This document shows, piece by piece, positions 31,157 to 43,208 of a stretch of 64,000 bases of DNA; positions within the stretch are counted from its first letter, which is position 1; every line of letters starts with the position of its first letter. Under the pieces are notes generated by a model. The model had not been told where the DNA came from, made no database searches, and saw only the letters and a program-made list of their open reading frames with translations. A program made the position numbers and the translations under genes. Source of the DNA: Nothophaeocryptopus gaeumannii (taxonomy: Eukaryota; Ascomycota; Dothideomycetes; Mycosphaerellales; Mycosphaerellaceae); the NCBI GenBank assembly GCA_031771865.1, contig JASISA010000010.1, positions 1,178,001-1,242,000 on the forward strand. The letters are read 5' to 3'.

Positions 31157-33985
31157 TCAACCAAGCCCATGCGTCCCAATCCTCATAATCTGCTCAACAG
31201 GTACTGTCCTGCCCTCGCCGTCTTTGCCCAATCCCATACCCTTGGTCCATCCATGCTTCGCCATGAGTTTCGCACCGAAGCTTGTATGACTGATCTCCGC
31301 CGCACCAGCTCCCACAACCTCTCCATTGCGCAGCGATACGGCGTTCTTATCAAATCCTCCACCGCGTCCAGGTCCAGAAGTCTTCTTAGCAAACTTCTTA
31401 GCCTTGCTTCGATTCTGAAGAAACCCGCGGTTTGAGGCATCGGTAATTTTGCGGATCATTTCGTGCGAGTACTCGGTCGTGCGAGAGGTTTTGTAGACGA
31501 TGGGGAAGCGCTTTTTGCCGGCGCCTTGGGATTTGGAACCCAGATTGAGAGCGATGCAGATTTCGTGGAGGGCTTTGCGGTCGACTTTGTCCATTGGTGG
31601 GAAGGAGCGTTCCAAGAGGTCTTCGGTTCGGAGAAACTCGGCGAGCTCGTCGTGGACGTTGCGCATGTTCATGCCAGCTGGGTATTTCATGTTGAGGTCG
31701 GATTTGCCTTTGCGGCCGGCGGAGCCCAGCAAGCCTTCAGCGCGCAAGGCTTCACGTTCGAGCTTCTTCTGGCGCTTCTTGCCGCGGTCCTTCTCCCACT
31801 GCGACGCGAGGTTCTCCTTCAGATCCTCATCTGACACGGCGTCGAGCTCAGGCGGCAGCTTGCCCTTGCGGCCCTTCTTCGTCGGTCGCAGTGATGGGCG
31901 CTCGAAATCCATGATGTCGAAGCCGTTCTCGCCGTATTGCTCCACGGTGTCCGCCATCAAAGAGGCGTCTGGGAACGACATGCCCTTGCTCTTGCCTTTG
32001 CGACGCGTGTGCGGTGATCGACCGAGTGAGTAGTTGGTGATATTTGCAAGTCCGGCACGTGCAGCGTGAACGTCGCCAACACCGTTCTCTGAAACGTAGG
32101 CTCCGTCGTCAATCATCAGCTCGTCTCCGTCGAAGCCGAACCGTTGCTGCTTCTCGAGGAGGCGCGCTATCTGCTCGTCGGTCATGCGGTCGTAGCGTCG
32201 CTGTCGAAGGTCTTCTTCATCCTCCCACATCTCTCGCTCGTCGTAGTCCAGTTCTTCTTCCAAATCAGATGCGTTGAGTCCGTCGTCTTCCGAGGATGAG
32301 AGCTCGTCCATGTCTGGATTGAGCTCCGACTCGCTACCGTCATCGTCGCTGTCGATGCTCTGCCATTCACCACTGTCGCCGTTGTCTTCACCATTCTCGC
32401 GCATGTGATCAGGCAGGAGCTCATCATCGGCAAACTCCTTGCCATCAACGAGCATTGATGGTCCGCTCATAGCAGCGGTCGCTTTGAGACTCTCGATGAT
32501 GCCCTCATTCCCTTCCTCAGATTCGAGTTGGGCGAGGAGATTCTGCATGTAATCGTCGTAGGCGGCTTCACCAGAAGGGTCATCGTCGTCGTCTGAAATG
32601 ATCACTTCCCTCAGTTGACGGTTGCCCTTCTTGCGACTACGCTTACTGCGGCGATTGGAACCCTTTGAAGAAGTCTTGCTTGTGAAGTCGTCATCTGAAT
32701 CAAGTCCATTCTTCTTCACAGCTTTCTTTTCATTCAACGCTTTTCGCCAGTCAGCTCGCAATGCCGCAATATCGTCAGTCTTCTGACCATCCTTACTGGA
32801 TTCTGCTTGGACGAATTGCACTCTCGTCTCTCGCGCTGGAATATTGTCGATCTCTCTGAGCTCCTCAGACGAAGGATCAAGATCTGGGCGTGGCTTCCCT
32901 GGTTTCCCTTTCCTCCAGGGTGGAGCACCTAACGCCGGAGTCCACTCTTCTGCCGGCGTCTCCGTCATGTCGTATTTCGATGGCGCAGAGGCCCAGCCCA
33001 TGATATTTCCGTTGCGCAGCGTTGATGCTCTCGACTGCGCAGTTGAGGTGGACGATGGGGGCTTTGATGAAGCTGAGTTTGCTTTAAAGGATGACGATGG
33101 TGCATTCAACGCACGAAGCAAATCGTCCGTCACATGTGGGCTAGCTCGAGGCGCTGAGCTTGCTGCCTCCTTCTGTCGCATTGGTATCGAGAAAGGATCG
33201 TCAACAATCCTGGGCTTGTTACGCCCCGAAAAGACGACAACCTCCTCTTCCGAGTCTGACGGGACTGGCGACGTTGACCGTCGCTTCATCGGCCGCTTGC
33301 CATTCGCCCTGGAAGTATCCGCCAGTGTATCATCTCCTTTAGTGTCGACAATGAACTGCAATGGGGCCGGAGAAGGTTCCCGCGCTCGGACAGGCTCCTC
33401 ATCTACAATTATGCGCGTCTCTGTGCTGGCAGCAGTGCTTGTGTCCACCTCCATCACTTCTGAGCTGTCGACACTCATATTCGCCACACCGTTCTGCGTT
33501 GTCTCGATATCGGCGTCGATGATGATGTTCGTTTGGAGTGCGCTGTCGTCAACGTCTTCGTCTTCGTCTAGGTCATCCTCACTGCTGTCGCTGTCGTCCT
33601 CGTCTGCGGTGCTGGGTCCCATGTCCTGTCCCTGCCTGACTGACTCCTCGACAGCCGACCCGTTTACCCCAGCGCTGACGAATGAAATGGCCTGATTGCG
33701 GTACTTGAGATTGGCGGACTGAGGAGTGAAGGGGGCGCGTTTGCCTTTCGGTTGGGAGCCAGCGAAGCCTCGAAATTGTATGGGACTATCGTCACCTACA
33801 ACAGAAGAATATTGGCTTAGCATGCGCACAGCGAGATGCTGGTATGAAGGCGACTACACACCCCAATCTTCGTCATCAAACACGTGCAAGTGTTGATTTC
33901 GCGGTGTACTTCGTGGCGTGCCGTTTTGTGCCTTCTGCTTCTGCTTTGCGCGGCCATTCTTAGCTGCTCCCTTCTTCTTGCCCAT
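31157..33985 (-). CDS. SQS1: R3H and G-patch protein, Sqs1/Pfa1-like activator of Prp43
   Basis: Two exons on the minus strand: 33985-33862 and 33795-31157, giving 920 aa in exact frame. The N-terminus MGKKKGAAKNGRAKQKQK and the segment DDEDWGDDSPIQFRGF across the splice fit the family. A long charged, acidic region follows. The C-terminal quarter has an R3H domain (about residues 735-800, MRNVHDELAEFL...RKALHEICIAL) and a final G-patch (HGWTKGMGLGKDGEG, ending MRIGTHGLG). In yeast, Sqs1 activates the helicase Prp43 in ribosome biogenesis and splicing. Neighbouring RNA-helicase biology (DHR2) is 20 kb away, so there is no operon-like link. Confidence 0.9.
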
Positions 33986-34621
33986 GGTGTATGAAATGCT
34001 TCGAGAGCCCCGCGCTTAACGGTCGCTCCTTCCCTCCCTCTCCAGAAGTGCCAAATCAGCAATCACGCAACGAACAAGAAGCTGACAATGCTGCAGCAGG
34101 TACGCGTAACTACAGAGCCAAAAGAGCGACACTGGTCAACGATGGAATGATTGAAAGGAGAGGTTCTTTGATCAGTTTGATGAGTGACGATGACACGCAG
34201 AGACTCCAGGTGCGGCTCTGAGCACCCCGGTCCGATCTCCCCCGATCTGCCGCCAATGATGCAGGGTCTCCACCGGCGGACAGCTCGCCCCGCGAGTGGT
34301 TGCAGCGCATCTCTCACAGCCCACAGGCACGCAACGCCAACACCGCAGCAGCACCAGAACCACTATCACAGCTCACTCAAGCCAGGCACCGTTGACTCTG
34401 CAAAAGGAGAGACGGGCTGGCTGACAGCTGTCGATACATCCTACAACCCCTTAAGTGCATCGTTCCTGCCAAAGCCAGCCCAGCCGCCCGCCGTCACATG
34501 CACCTCCTACACTCCCAACTCCGACAGCTGATGGCCGCGTGAGCACCACTGGTTGAGCACCACGCCAGACCCGACACTCTCACACCTCTTCTTTCCTCCT
34601 GTCGACCTCGCACTGGCCGCG
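33986..34621. promoter_or_regulatory. Divergent promoter region (SQS1 / ATG4)
   Basis: 636 bp between two start codons. Open frames here have no domain-like content. No specific element was recognised. Confidence 0.5.
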
Positions 34622-35998
34622 ATGAACGAGTTCGCCCGCTTCTCCAAACGGGCCGTCGACTACCTCTTCGACCGTCCCGCCCGGAACGACGACTCATCGC
34701 CCATCTGGTGTCTAGGCCGATCCTATGATTCCGACTTCTCAGCATCCCGACCTCCAACCGCTACTGGTACATCACCGTCATCCCAGTCTGATGCCTCGCA
34801 CGCCGATTCTGCTGTAGTCACTCATCCTCCAGCCAAGTCACAAGAGCAAGGAGAGGTCAATGATGATGAGCTGGTCAATAGCTTTGACCAGGTTCAACTC
34901 TCCAAGTCTATGGACGAGGAAGATCTGGGCTGGCCATCTGAATTTCTCGATGATATTGAGTCTCGTGTCTGGTTGACCTACCGGGACAGCTTTCCACCCA
35001 TACCCAAATCGAGCGATCCAGCTGCGACATCCAAAATGTCATTCACAACAAAGCTGCGGAGCTTGACCAACCAGGCCGGCTTCACATCCGACACTGGTTG
35101 GGGATGCATGATCAGGAGTGGTCAGTCTCTGTTGGCGAACACCATCATGTTGCAACGGCTTGGCAGGGACTGGAGAAAGGGTGAAGATGAGAATGAGCAT
35201 AAGGACATCCTTTCTCTGTTTGCCGACACGCCTGAGGCACCATTCTCAATCCATAAATTCGTCGAGCATGGTGCTCAGGCTTGTGGTACATATCCTGGTG
35301 AATGGTTCGGTCCAAGTGCGACCGCTAGATGCATACGGTGAGCTGTGCAACTGTGGTCTAATGAACGAAATGCTAATGGTAATAGAGCACTGACAGACAA
35401 GTATCATGAAGCCGGACTCCGAGTATACGCGAGAGAACACGATAGCGATGTATATGTCGATTCTTTAATGGCGACCGCAACGCAAAAAGACGCAGACGAC
35501 AACTTTCAGCCTACCTTGGTCGTCCTTGGTATTCGCTTGGGCATCGACAAGGTCACGCCGGCTTACCATGCAGCTCTAAAGGCTGCCTTGGAGCTGCCAC
35601 AGAGCGTTGGAATCGCTGGAGGAAGACCAAGCAGCAGTCACTACTTTATTGGACATCAAGGTGACGGCTTCTTCTACCTGGACCCGCATTATACGCGACA
35701 CATGCTGTCTCCGCAGCCCTCCGCAGAGGACATCGACTCTTGCCATACCAGGAGAGTGCGCAAACTTAGCATCGTAGAGATGGATCCGTCGATGTTGCTT
35801 GGCTTTCTCATCCACTCCACAGAGGAATTCGATCAGTGGCAGAAAGCTGTCGGAGAGCTTCCAGGCAAGGCGATTATCCACATCCATGAGACCGAGCCGA
35901 AGTACGCGACGGGTAATGAGCGCGCTGGGGCTTTGGACGAGGTTGAAACATTGGATGAGACATTGGACGGGGAAGAGGATGATGGCGAAAGGTTGTGA
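34622..35998 (+). CDS. ATG4: Autophagy cysteine protease Atg4
   Basis: Two exons, 34622-35337 and 35386-35998, giving 442 aa in exact frame; the intron is 48 bp. The C54 peptidase motifs are all present: FTSDTGWGCMIRSGQ with the catalytic Cys (about residue 161), GEWFGPSATARCIRALTDK restored across the splice, and YLDPHYTR with the catalytic Asp and His. A YFIGHQGDGFFYLDPH segment and a Glu/Asp-rich C-terminal tail are typical. Atg4 trims the C-terminus of Atg8 and later releases it from phosphatidylethanolamine. The start at 34622 (MNEFARFSK) is the first ATG in the frame. Confidence 0.95.
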
Positions 35999-36993
35999 GA
36001 TGTCTAAACAGCATAATGACCGAATGACATGATTGATGGATTAGGCGCTCTTCTCGGTTGGTAGACCTTCGAGCGTATTTGCATGCATGGATGGGATACT
36101 TTTGGAATGAAGAGGGAGAAACCAGGCGCAAAACATTCGCACCTACTACTAGATACCCAGATGAATCGAGTCTCTTGGTCGGGTAAGACTGAAACAGAAC
36201 AAAAAGACAAAAGAACAATCGAAATCCTTTGTACAGGTGAGATCGAGCTGACGACACAGCAGGTCGAACACACAGCCTGTCAGATTTGGAGACGACGGAA
36301 AGGGCAAAAGAGAAGGAGTCCTTGCATGCAAGGACATGTAATTCCTGCGGGAATGTGCTAGGCACACCATCTCCCGCTACCTATGGATTTGAGTGGCTAC
36401 TTCTCTGGAAGATTGCCGGTTTCAGAAATTAGGTATACATTATTTGCGGCTGAGATGTGGGAGAGGTGGATGGCGGTGTGAATCCTTCGAGAGGTGAGTC
36501 ACGGGCTGAGGCTGTGGGAGGGTAGGGATGGCGAGGGATTGGGGACAGACGGCAAAAAGATTGGGAAGTTCGGACATGGTTAATCGAATAGATTATCTTT
36601 GATTGTGTTGAACTTGAGAGCACTGAATTGAAACAAATTGTTGATCAGAATGAAAACCTTGCGCGTTAGAAGACAGCAAAAGGGAAGGACCGACAACTCA
36701 AGAGCTATTGGCGTTTCTCACTTCCACGACTTGCGTTGTGGAAAGTGATGTCCGGACTTGAACCGTTTGACCTATTCGACTGATGATGTCGAGGAGTCTA
36801 CCATGTTTTGATTGGGCTACTTCCCTGAGGGCGAGGAATTTCGAGAGGTGTTATGAATGCTACGGTATTGGCTAGCGCGATCCTTCGAGACCGGTGAAGA
36901 TGTTGAGTCACACCTCGTATCCACCTTCTCAAGCATCGAGCTTCTCAAGATACTACTCTGCCCTCCTCCTCTGTCATTGAGGTGAACTTTCGA
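35999..36993. other. Convergent intergenic region, 1.0 kb
   Basis: Holds the 3' flanks of ATG4 and OTU1. Nothing else is recognised. Confidence 0.5.
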
Positions 36994-38064
36994 TCAATCC
37001 GCCTCTCCAAAATCTCCATGCCCACTACTCTTCGCATGCTGCACGGCCCATTGCTCTCCATTTCCCTTCTCCCCGCATTGGTTACACTTCAACGAAAACC
37101 CATGCGTATCTGTATAGTAATGTCTCGACTGCAACCCTTTGCAAAGTTCGACAGCAGCTTCAAGAGCTCCTCCATCAATCTCCTCCCCCTCCGTTCGTAG
37201 CACGTCGAAAACCTTCCGATCGAAATCCGGCTCTGCGCCCTTGAATGGCGACACAGCGCAGACGTCGTAATGGATACCCGAATACACCAATATGCATCGT
37301 GTGGGCTTTCCTTCGTTGAACCGATCCACGCGACAATCCTGCACATTAATCGAACAAATCTCCACATCAAAATGCTGACTCAAAATTGACAATTCAATCC
37401 CTCCTCCCCAGCTATCCTCCCTCTGAATCCAGCGACAATACTCCTCGGGTTTCTTCTCTAACAACCCTTCCGTGTAGAAATCCGGTTGAGCCTGGATGGT
37501 TTGGGCTACGACGGAGCGGAGTTCTGTCATGCCGTCCAAAGAGGAGCCGAGAACGGCTGTGGATAAAGCGCGGAACATGCAGCTGTTGTCGTCGGGCATG
37601 ACACGGAGAAGCATGATGCCGTCAAGGAGAGGGACGGGAATTTCGGGTGGGTCGTCTTCGATGTTTCCCTTGGGTTTTCGGGTGAGGTTCAAAGGTTGGT
37701 CGGGGAAATCGCCTGCTTGATGCGTCGGTGGTGAGGTAAGCTCTCGTAGCGGCAGGGCTTTGACTGTTTCTGAGGAGCGAGTGGTTCCTGATAGAGGGGC
37801 TGAGAGTTTTTCTTGGACGGCAATGGGATTGATGATGAGTTGTTCGCCATTCAGCTTGATGGGGAGGTCGGAGAGTTTGGTGCTGCCGTCTATGGACTCG
37901 GTGTTGAAGGGTTGGGGTGGGAAGCCGTATTTTACGTCGAAGTCTGCGACGCCTGTCTTTTCGCTGATTTCTTTCTTGAGGTCGTTCCAGGTCGAGGAGG
38001 CATCGATGCTGACGGTTGCTTGTCCTTGCGGGCCTCGCACTCGGAGTCTGATGGAGCCCGTCAT
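36994..38064 (-). CDS. OTU1: OTU-type deubiquitinase Otu1/YOD1
   Basis: An intronless 356 aa gene. It has an N-terminal UBX-like beta-grasp (residues 1-80), a linker, an OTU domain with the catalytic PDDNSCMFRA (Cys162) and GIHYDV (His), and a C-terminal C2H2 zinc finger (LKCNQCGEKG...HAKSSGH). This order is exactly Otu1/YOD1, a Cdc48/p97-associated deubiquitinase acting in ERAD and protein quality control. The frame is open for another 72 codons upstream, but MTGSIRLRVRG is the family N-terminus. Confidence 0.93.
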   Translation of the reverse strand: MTGSIRLRVRGPQGQATVSIDASSTWNDLKKEISEKTGVADFDVKYGFPPQPFNTESIDGSTKLSDLPIKLNGEQLIINPIAVQEKLSAPLSGTTRSSETVKALPLRELTSPPTHQAGDFPDQPLNLTRKPKGNIEDDPPEIPVPLLDGIMLLRVMPDDNSCMFRALSTAVLGSSLDGMTELRSVVAQTIQAQPDFYTEGLLEKKPEEYCRWIQREDSWGGGIELSILSQHFDVEICSINVQDCRVDRFNEGKPTRCILVYSGIHYDVCAVSPFKGAEPDFDRKVFDVLRTEGEEIDGGALEAAVELCKGLQSRHYYTDTHGFSLKCNQCGEKGNGEQWAVQHAKSSGHGDFGEAD

Positions 38065-38514
38065 ACCTGGATAGCGTCGAGGATGTGTAAGTGTCGATAA
38101 GGCTCTATAGCTATGCAGTGCTCTCGTCCATATAACGCCGATAATTGCTGCGTGGTGATGCGAGAGAGATCGCAGTTGCGGTGGCGAAACTGGAAGGTGT
38201 CCACGTGTGGCGGATATGTTTTCCAGAAGCTGCGATTGCTGACAGAGGAACGTGCTTTTATCAGGTTGACTATTGTGCACGCGACAATAGCTTGCAGAAG
38301 AATGGTGATGTTAAAGTTTGTCTGATTATGTTGTATCACGAGCTCGTCGCTAATGAGTGAATGTACGCCGGCCTTGGCACTTTTGAAACCTGAGGCAGGA
38401 ATGGCCCTTGCTTGAGGCTCTGCTGGCTGTGAGAGTCGCGTCTTCCCAGCCCAGTCGCATTGGCGATCCCACGTCGCAACATCAAGGCTTACCATACCGT
38501 GCAGAGACTTGGTC
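38065..38514. promoter_or_regulatory. Divergent promoter region (OTU1 / RSC)
   Basis: 450 bp between two start codons. The upstream extension of the OTU1 frame into it has no conserved content. Confidence 0.5.
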
Positions 38515-41106
38515 ATGTCTGCACCGGGACGGTCTTCGAAAGGCCGTGACAAGAGTCCCAGCTCGACACCAGTGCCATCGACCGAGCAGGCGCAGAACGA
38601 TGGCTCCCAGATCCCCGCCGCTGAATGGGATGCCATGCACCGAGTCCTGAACGCCATATACGATTTTCGGACGCAAGATGGCTTTGATCCTAGCAAGCTC
38701 TTCCATCGCAAGGTCAACAAGCGCGTTATACCCGAATACTATGATACCATCAAGGAGCCCATGGCCTTGTCCACCATCAAGGCCAAGATCAACCAGAAGC
38801 AGTACCAGAACTTCGCCGAGTTTGTGCGTGACTTTGCACTGATCCCACACAATGCGCAAGTGTTCAATGTGCCAGAGAGTGGAGCTTTTCAGGATGCACT
38901 CGTGATCAAGGAGCAGACTGAGAAGGAACTGCAAAAGCTGGTTGCTGAGGGCATCATAACTCAGGAGATCGCATCCCTTCCTGATCTTGGGGAGATTCCG
39001 ACGTATGAGGCACCGCCTGCTGAGGAGGGTGCTGAAGTGGAAGGAGAGGATGAGCAGCAGAGCTCTGATGAGGAGGGAGAGGACGATGATGACGATGATG
39101 GAGACGAGGACGAGGATGGGAAAAAGAAGAAGCGAAGTGGACGGCGAGGTGCAAAACGCGAAGGCGACGACAGCAAGCGCGCCAGAGGTCGGCCTCCGAA
39201 GCTACTCACACCAATGGAAGCGCGCATGCAAACCATCATGAAGGGCATTAGGAAGCCGAGGAACAGCAAGAGCCAGCTTATGATCAAGAACTTTGACAAA
39301 CTCCCGGAAAAGACGGCTATGCCTGAATATTACGCCGAGATCAAGAATCCTATGGCATACGATCAGCTCAAGCGCAAGGTGAAGCGAAAGAAGTACAAGA
39401 CGCTGGAAGACTTCATGGCCGATGTCAACCTCATGTTCAACAATGCCAAGCAGTACAACACAGACGACTCGCAGATCTACAAAGAAGCGGTTGCTCTCCA
39501 GATCGAGGCAGGAAAACTTTACGATGAAGAGAAGGCGAAGCCGGATGATGCATTCGCAGACGACGAAGGCAAGGTACCGCAGCCGGACGGTATCACACAC
39601 ATGGGCGAGCACTACAAAGTTGGAGATTGGGTGCACATCCAAAATCCGAACGACCTTACGAAACCCATCCCAGCCCAGATATATAGAACATATAAGGCGC
39701 CTGGCGGGGAGGGCATGGTCAACGTGTGTTGGTACTATCGTCCCGAGCAGACCGTTCATCGCTTCGACAAGCACTTCTTCGCGAACGAGGTCGTCAAAAC
39801 TGGACGCTACCGAGACCACGGGATCGAAGAAGTACAGGGCAAGTGCTTCATCATGTTCTACACCCGATACTTCAAGGGTCGTCCTCGAGGCTTGCCAGAA
39901 GGCACAGAGGTCTATGTGTGCCAAGCACGGTACAACGAGACGCTGCATCAGTTTAACACCATCAAGACTTGGGCCAGCTGCCTTCCCGATGAAGTTCGCG
40001 ACAAGGACTATGAGATGGACATCTTCGACCACCCTAGAAAAATGAAGAAGTATCAGTCGCCGATCGCTTTCATGCTCAAAGACGAGCAGAAGGAGACCGA
40101 CGACTTTCCAAAGGTGCAATGGGGCGCTGAAGGTGCGCCACCAAAGATTGGTGCTGTTCACAGGCGACCGCGCGAAGAAAAGGCTTCACCACCCCCTGAG
40201 TCGACACCTCCGCCACCTCCGAAGCTGCCACCGCCTCCTCCACGTCAGCTTCCGCCGACGCCACAACAACAAACATACACGCCGACACTAGCTCAGCAAC
40301 AGCCGCCCCGACCACCTTCAAATCCAACTATGCCAGCACAACAATACACACCGGCCCGGCCAACACAGTACGGACAAATGGCTCCCTCAACTGCACCTCA
40401 GCGGCCGACATCCGCTACACCGGTGAACTATCCCCCTTCAACACCTCAGCAGCCGCAGACTCTGCCGCCGCGACCTATGCAGCCAGCGCCATCGAGTCAC
40501 GCGCCTGCAAGCCAGGGACTTCCGCCGAACCCAGCGTCATACGCGCCTCGACCATCAACTGCGAACTGCCGCGACCCGCCACCAATCGAGATCTACACCT
40601 TACCAGATGCTGCGAACCTGTCCATACCAGCCGAGGTGAGAGAGCAATACCAGCGCGACGAGATGGGCCGCGTCCTGTTCTTCACGGCGCCACCGGTAAG
40701 TGTTGAGCAGCCCAGTGGCATCAGCCGCGGCCACAGCGTCCGGTATTTGGCCGAGAAGGCTCGCCGAGCGGAAATGCTGGAGAAGAAGCGCAAGGAGCGC
40801 GATGTGCAGAAGCAGGGGGAAGAGCGCAGTGCGAAGCGCGCTAAGCAGGAGGAGACAGATCGTGTCGCCACTGGCGTGGCGGAGCTGAAGCGCAAAGCAT
40901 TGCAGGTGCTCGACAAGCAGCTGGCCGACTCGGTCGCAGGAGAGCTTGACGATCGGGACCTTGGAGCCTTGAGACAGCTGCAGAAAGCTGAGGTTGAGCG
41001 CAAGCTTGCGCAGGAAGAGAACGAGCGCCGACGTGCTTCGATGCGGAGCATCAAGCTTGGTAGCGACTTCTTTGCTGACGATTGGGACTCTCGGCTGGTT
41101 TCCTGA
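38515..41106 (+). CDS. RSC1: RSC chromatin-remodelling subunit with two bromodomains and a BAH domain
   Basis: An intronless 863 aa gene. Bromodomain 1 spans about residues 35-140 and has FVRDFALIPHNAQVFN with the acetyl-lysine-binding Asn. An acidic then basic linker with an AT-hook-like RGRPPK follows. Bromodomain 2 is about 235-335 (FMADVNLMFNNAKQYN). A BAH domain is about 362-500 (YKVGDWVHIQNP...). A Pro/Gln-rich region and a C-terminal coiled-coil rich in Glu/Arg/Lys follow. This order is the Rsc1/Rsc2/Rsc4-like subunit of the RSC SWI/SNF-type remodeller, which reads acetylated histones in the nucleus. Rsc1 versus Rsc2 cannot be told apart, as filamentous fungi generally have one such gene. 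Confidence 0.92.
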   Translation: MSAPGRSSKGRDKSPSSTPVPSTEQAQNDGSQIPAAEWDAMHRVLNAIYDFRTQDGFDPSKLFHRKVNKRVIPEYYDTIKEPMALSTIKAKINQKQYQNFAEFVRDFALIPHNAQVFNVPESGAFQDALVIKEQTEKELQKLVAEGIITQEIASLPDLGEIPTYEAPPAEEGAEVEGEDEQQSSDEEGEDDDDDDGDEDEDGKKKKRSGRRGAKREGDDSKRARGRPPKLLTPMEARMQTIMKGIRKPRNSKSQLMIKNFDKLPEKTAMPEYYAEIKNPMAYDQLKRKVKRKKYKTLEDFMADVNLMFNNAKQYNTDDSQIYKEAVALQIEAGKLYDEEKAKPDDAFADDEGKVPQPDGITHMGEHYKVGDWVHIQNPNDLTKPIPAQIYRTYKAPGGEGMVNVCWYYRPEQTVHRFDKHFFANEVVKTGRYRDHGIEEVQGKCFIMFYTRYFKGRPRGLPEGTEVYVCQARYNETLHQFNTIKTWASCLPDEVRDKDYEMDIFDHPRKMKKYQSPIAFMLKDEQKETDDFPKVQWGAEGAPPKIGAVHRRPREEKASPPPESTPPPPPKLPPPPPRQLPPTPQQQTYTPTLAQQQPPRPPSNPTMPAQQYTPARPTQYGQMAPSTAPQRPTSATPVNYPPSTPQQPQTLPPRPMQPAPSSHAPASQGLPPNPASYAPRPSTANCRDPPPIEIYTLPDAANLSIPAEVREQYQRDEMGRVLFFTAPPVSVEQPSGISRGHSVRYLAEKARRAEMLEKKRKERDVQKQGEERSAKRAKQEETDRVATGVAELKRKALQVLDKQLADSVAGELDDRDLGALRQLQKAEVERKLAQEENERRRASMRSIKLGSDFFADDWDSRLVS

Positions 41107-41522
41107 GCAGCTATGGCACTTCGACCATTGACACGACTACGGCATTCTTGTACTTTTAGCGATACCCTGAAGATGCACACTCACTGACAGTCGTACTCTT
41201 CACGGAGCGATTGTGGTCTATCCGAACAATATGCTCAGGCCCCGACCTCCTCTCAGTGGTAGGCACGAATGACTGACCTAGTCTAGCATTGTTCCCGAGT
41301 CGCCTGATATTGTTGCTCAGGTGAGACAGTCGGTCTGCAGAGTGACTTCTATCCAAGTGGACTACAATCTCAAGCGGAATCGGAACTCGATTCCTCGTTG
41401 ATATAAAGGTGTGCTCTTTCCATGTCATCGCAGCATCTTCTCAACAGACCGAAAGTCAGCAAATCTTCAAATCAGCAACGCAATTCATCACAACACCAGA
41501 CCGCCAAATCGCGTACAGAACA
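41107..41522. promoter_or_regulatory. Intergenic with TATA box
   Basis: 416 bp. TATAAAG at 41402-41408 lies 115 bp before the start codon of the next gene. Confidence 0.5.
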
Positions 41523-42076
41523 ATGGATCGCAAAGCAAAGCTGACCTTCCCGGACACCACTAATGTTCCGTCCGCTCTCACTGGTAAGCCATCTCATGAG
41601 CGCTCCTGACAGTGAAGGTAGAGCTAATAGCGCTGCGAGACAACTACAAATACTACATCATCCTGGACGACCTCAAGCACAACACTATGAACCCCCAGCC
41701 AGTCCGCCTCGCAATCGCGCGCAGCATGCACCTCAAGTTCCACGACGCGGTTTCCGAGCTGAAAGTATTGGTCGGCGAACTTCCTCCTAAGGGCTGGCAG
41801 ACCGAGCTCGACTACCTCATCGCGACGCCGCTGAGCGATATCATCGTCGCGTCTGACAAGACGGAGAAGGGCGTGAGTAAAGTGAAGTGATATAGGTAAT
41901 GAGAGGTGGATGCTGATACGACGGGGTGATAGTACAGGTACTTGACTTGCACGGACAAGTTGCGCACGCTTTGGGTGCAGCAATGTGAGATCAGGAGTGT
42001 CTGGAAGCACGTGAAAGAGATTGAGGAGATGGTTAAGGGGTTCGCGAAGTGCGAAGAGCACATAGGAGAGAAGTGA
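41523..42076 (+). CDS. Small orphan protein, function unknown
   Basis: I do not recognise it. Proposed model: exons 41523-41583, 41613-41872 and 41933-42076, giving 154 aa in exact frame. Reading without splicing hits stops. Exon 3 must start after TGATAG rather than the nearer TACAG, because only that keeps the frame open. The protein is compact and mixed, without a signal peptide or membrane segment. It has a YKYYIILDDL strand-like segment and a C-terminal helix-rich, Cys-containing part (KHVKEIEEMVKGF). Intron 1 would be only 29 bp, which is unusually short; this weakens the 5' end of the model. A TATA box lies upstream. Confidence 0.55.
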
Positions 42077-43208
42077 GTGTGATGATGCATTTGAAGGGTC
42101 TCTAGACGTCGAAGAGACTGCGAGGCTACCGCAGCGTAGCCTTGCGTACGATGAAGTACTAGGGAACAGAGAAGTCTTTCGACTCTGGTCAAGTGGATTG
42201 ACTACATTGGACTACCTACTCTCCTATCTCATCGGATCTACAAGGGCATTGAATCGTCGCTTGCGGTTACAACACTGTTGCTGCTTGAACGGGAGGACGG
42301 TTCACTCAGGGCCGGTGAGCTGGGTTCAGTGTACTGCGCTCTCCACCATCGCACCACATACCACGACGTTGAGTAACAGCTCGCAATACTATACTAATCA
42401 TACTCCATGGAGACGTGTCGTCAAACTGTCTGCCATGCTTCTGGGTGTCACCGTCACAGAGTATCCAGGTTTATCCTTGTCATATCACGAATGGCGGAAC
42501 ACGGAATAGCGCGGTCAACCGAGAGAAGCATGGTTTTCGACATCTCTGCGGCCCAGTACCACTAGGCCCCCTCGTTTTCCTGCCAATTTTTTGGTCCTCC
42601 TCCAGTAGCTCTATACCAGATCCTCCCTTAGCTCCATCTGCATTCTATCGCTGGATCCGCACCAGCCTCTCCGTCTCTAGAGAGTCTTGCAGGCCAGGAC
42701 CTCCCGCTTTCTGCGTCGGTGCGTGCCAGCGATCTGCCCGCTTCATTAGATAATGAAGGCTGCCGTCTGACACATTCTAGAATTACCGACAGACGCCACT
42801 CCTCTCAAGTTGCACCCTTGAGATCCAGGACGCAGGCGTCGATTGGATCCTCACACTGGCTCGTGGGACAAGACGAAGCTACGGAGATGTTCTGGCGGTA
42901 TATCGTGCTCTTCGCAACACCCTCCTACAGGCCAGCCACGTCTTTCGCCGTGCATCCCGCCCTGCACATGCCCTTGGTATCTCACTGCCCAACCGCGATC
43001 TAGCTGCTGGACAGCATAGGGTGGTCGTCTGGGCTCTGCCACGTAATTGGACGCCTAGCGCGTGTTGTTCCTGCTTAGCTGCGCCATCGCTCAGACTCAT
43101 TGATATATAAAGACCATGAGGGAACCCTGCTCTCTTCTCTTCCCCATCGAGGACGAAGCTCCATTTACCCAGGTGCGGCTATCGAGCCTCCAGGCAGCTT
43201 TGAGCCAG
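42077..43208. other. Intergenic, 1.1 kb
   Basis: No gene is supported. A TATATAAAG box at 43104-43112 lies about 100 bp before the next proposed start. Confidence 0.5.
43104..43112 (+). promoter_or_regulatory. TATA box of the small hypothetical gene
   Basis: TATATAAAG. An ATG only 4 bp downstream (43116) would be too close to be in the transcript, which favours the ATG at 43209. Confidence 0.5.
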
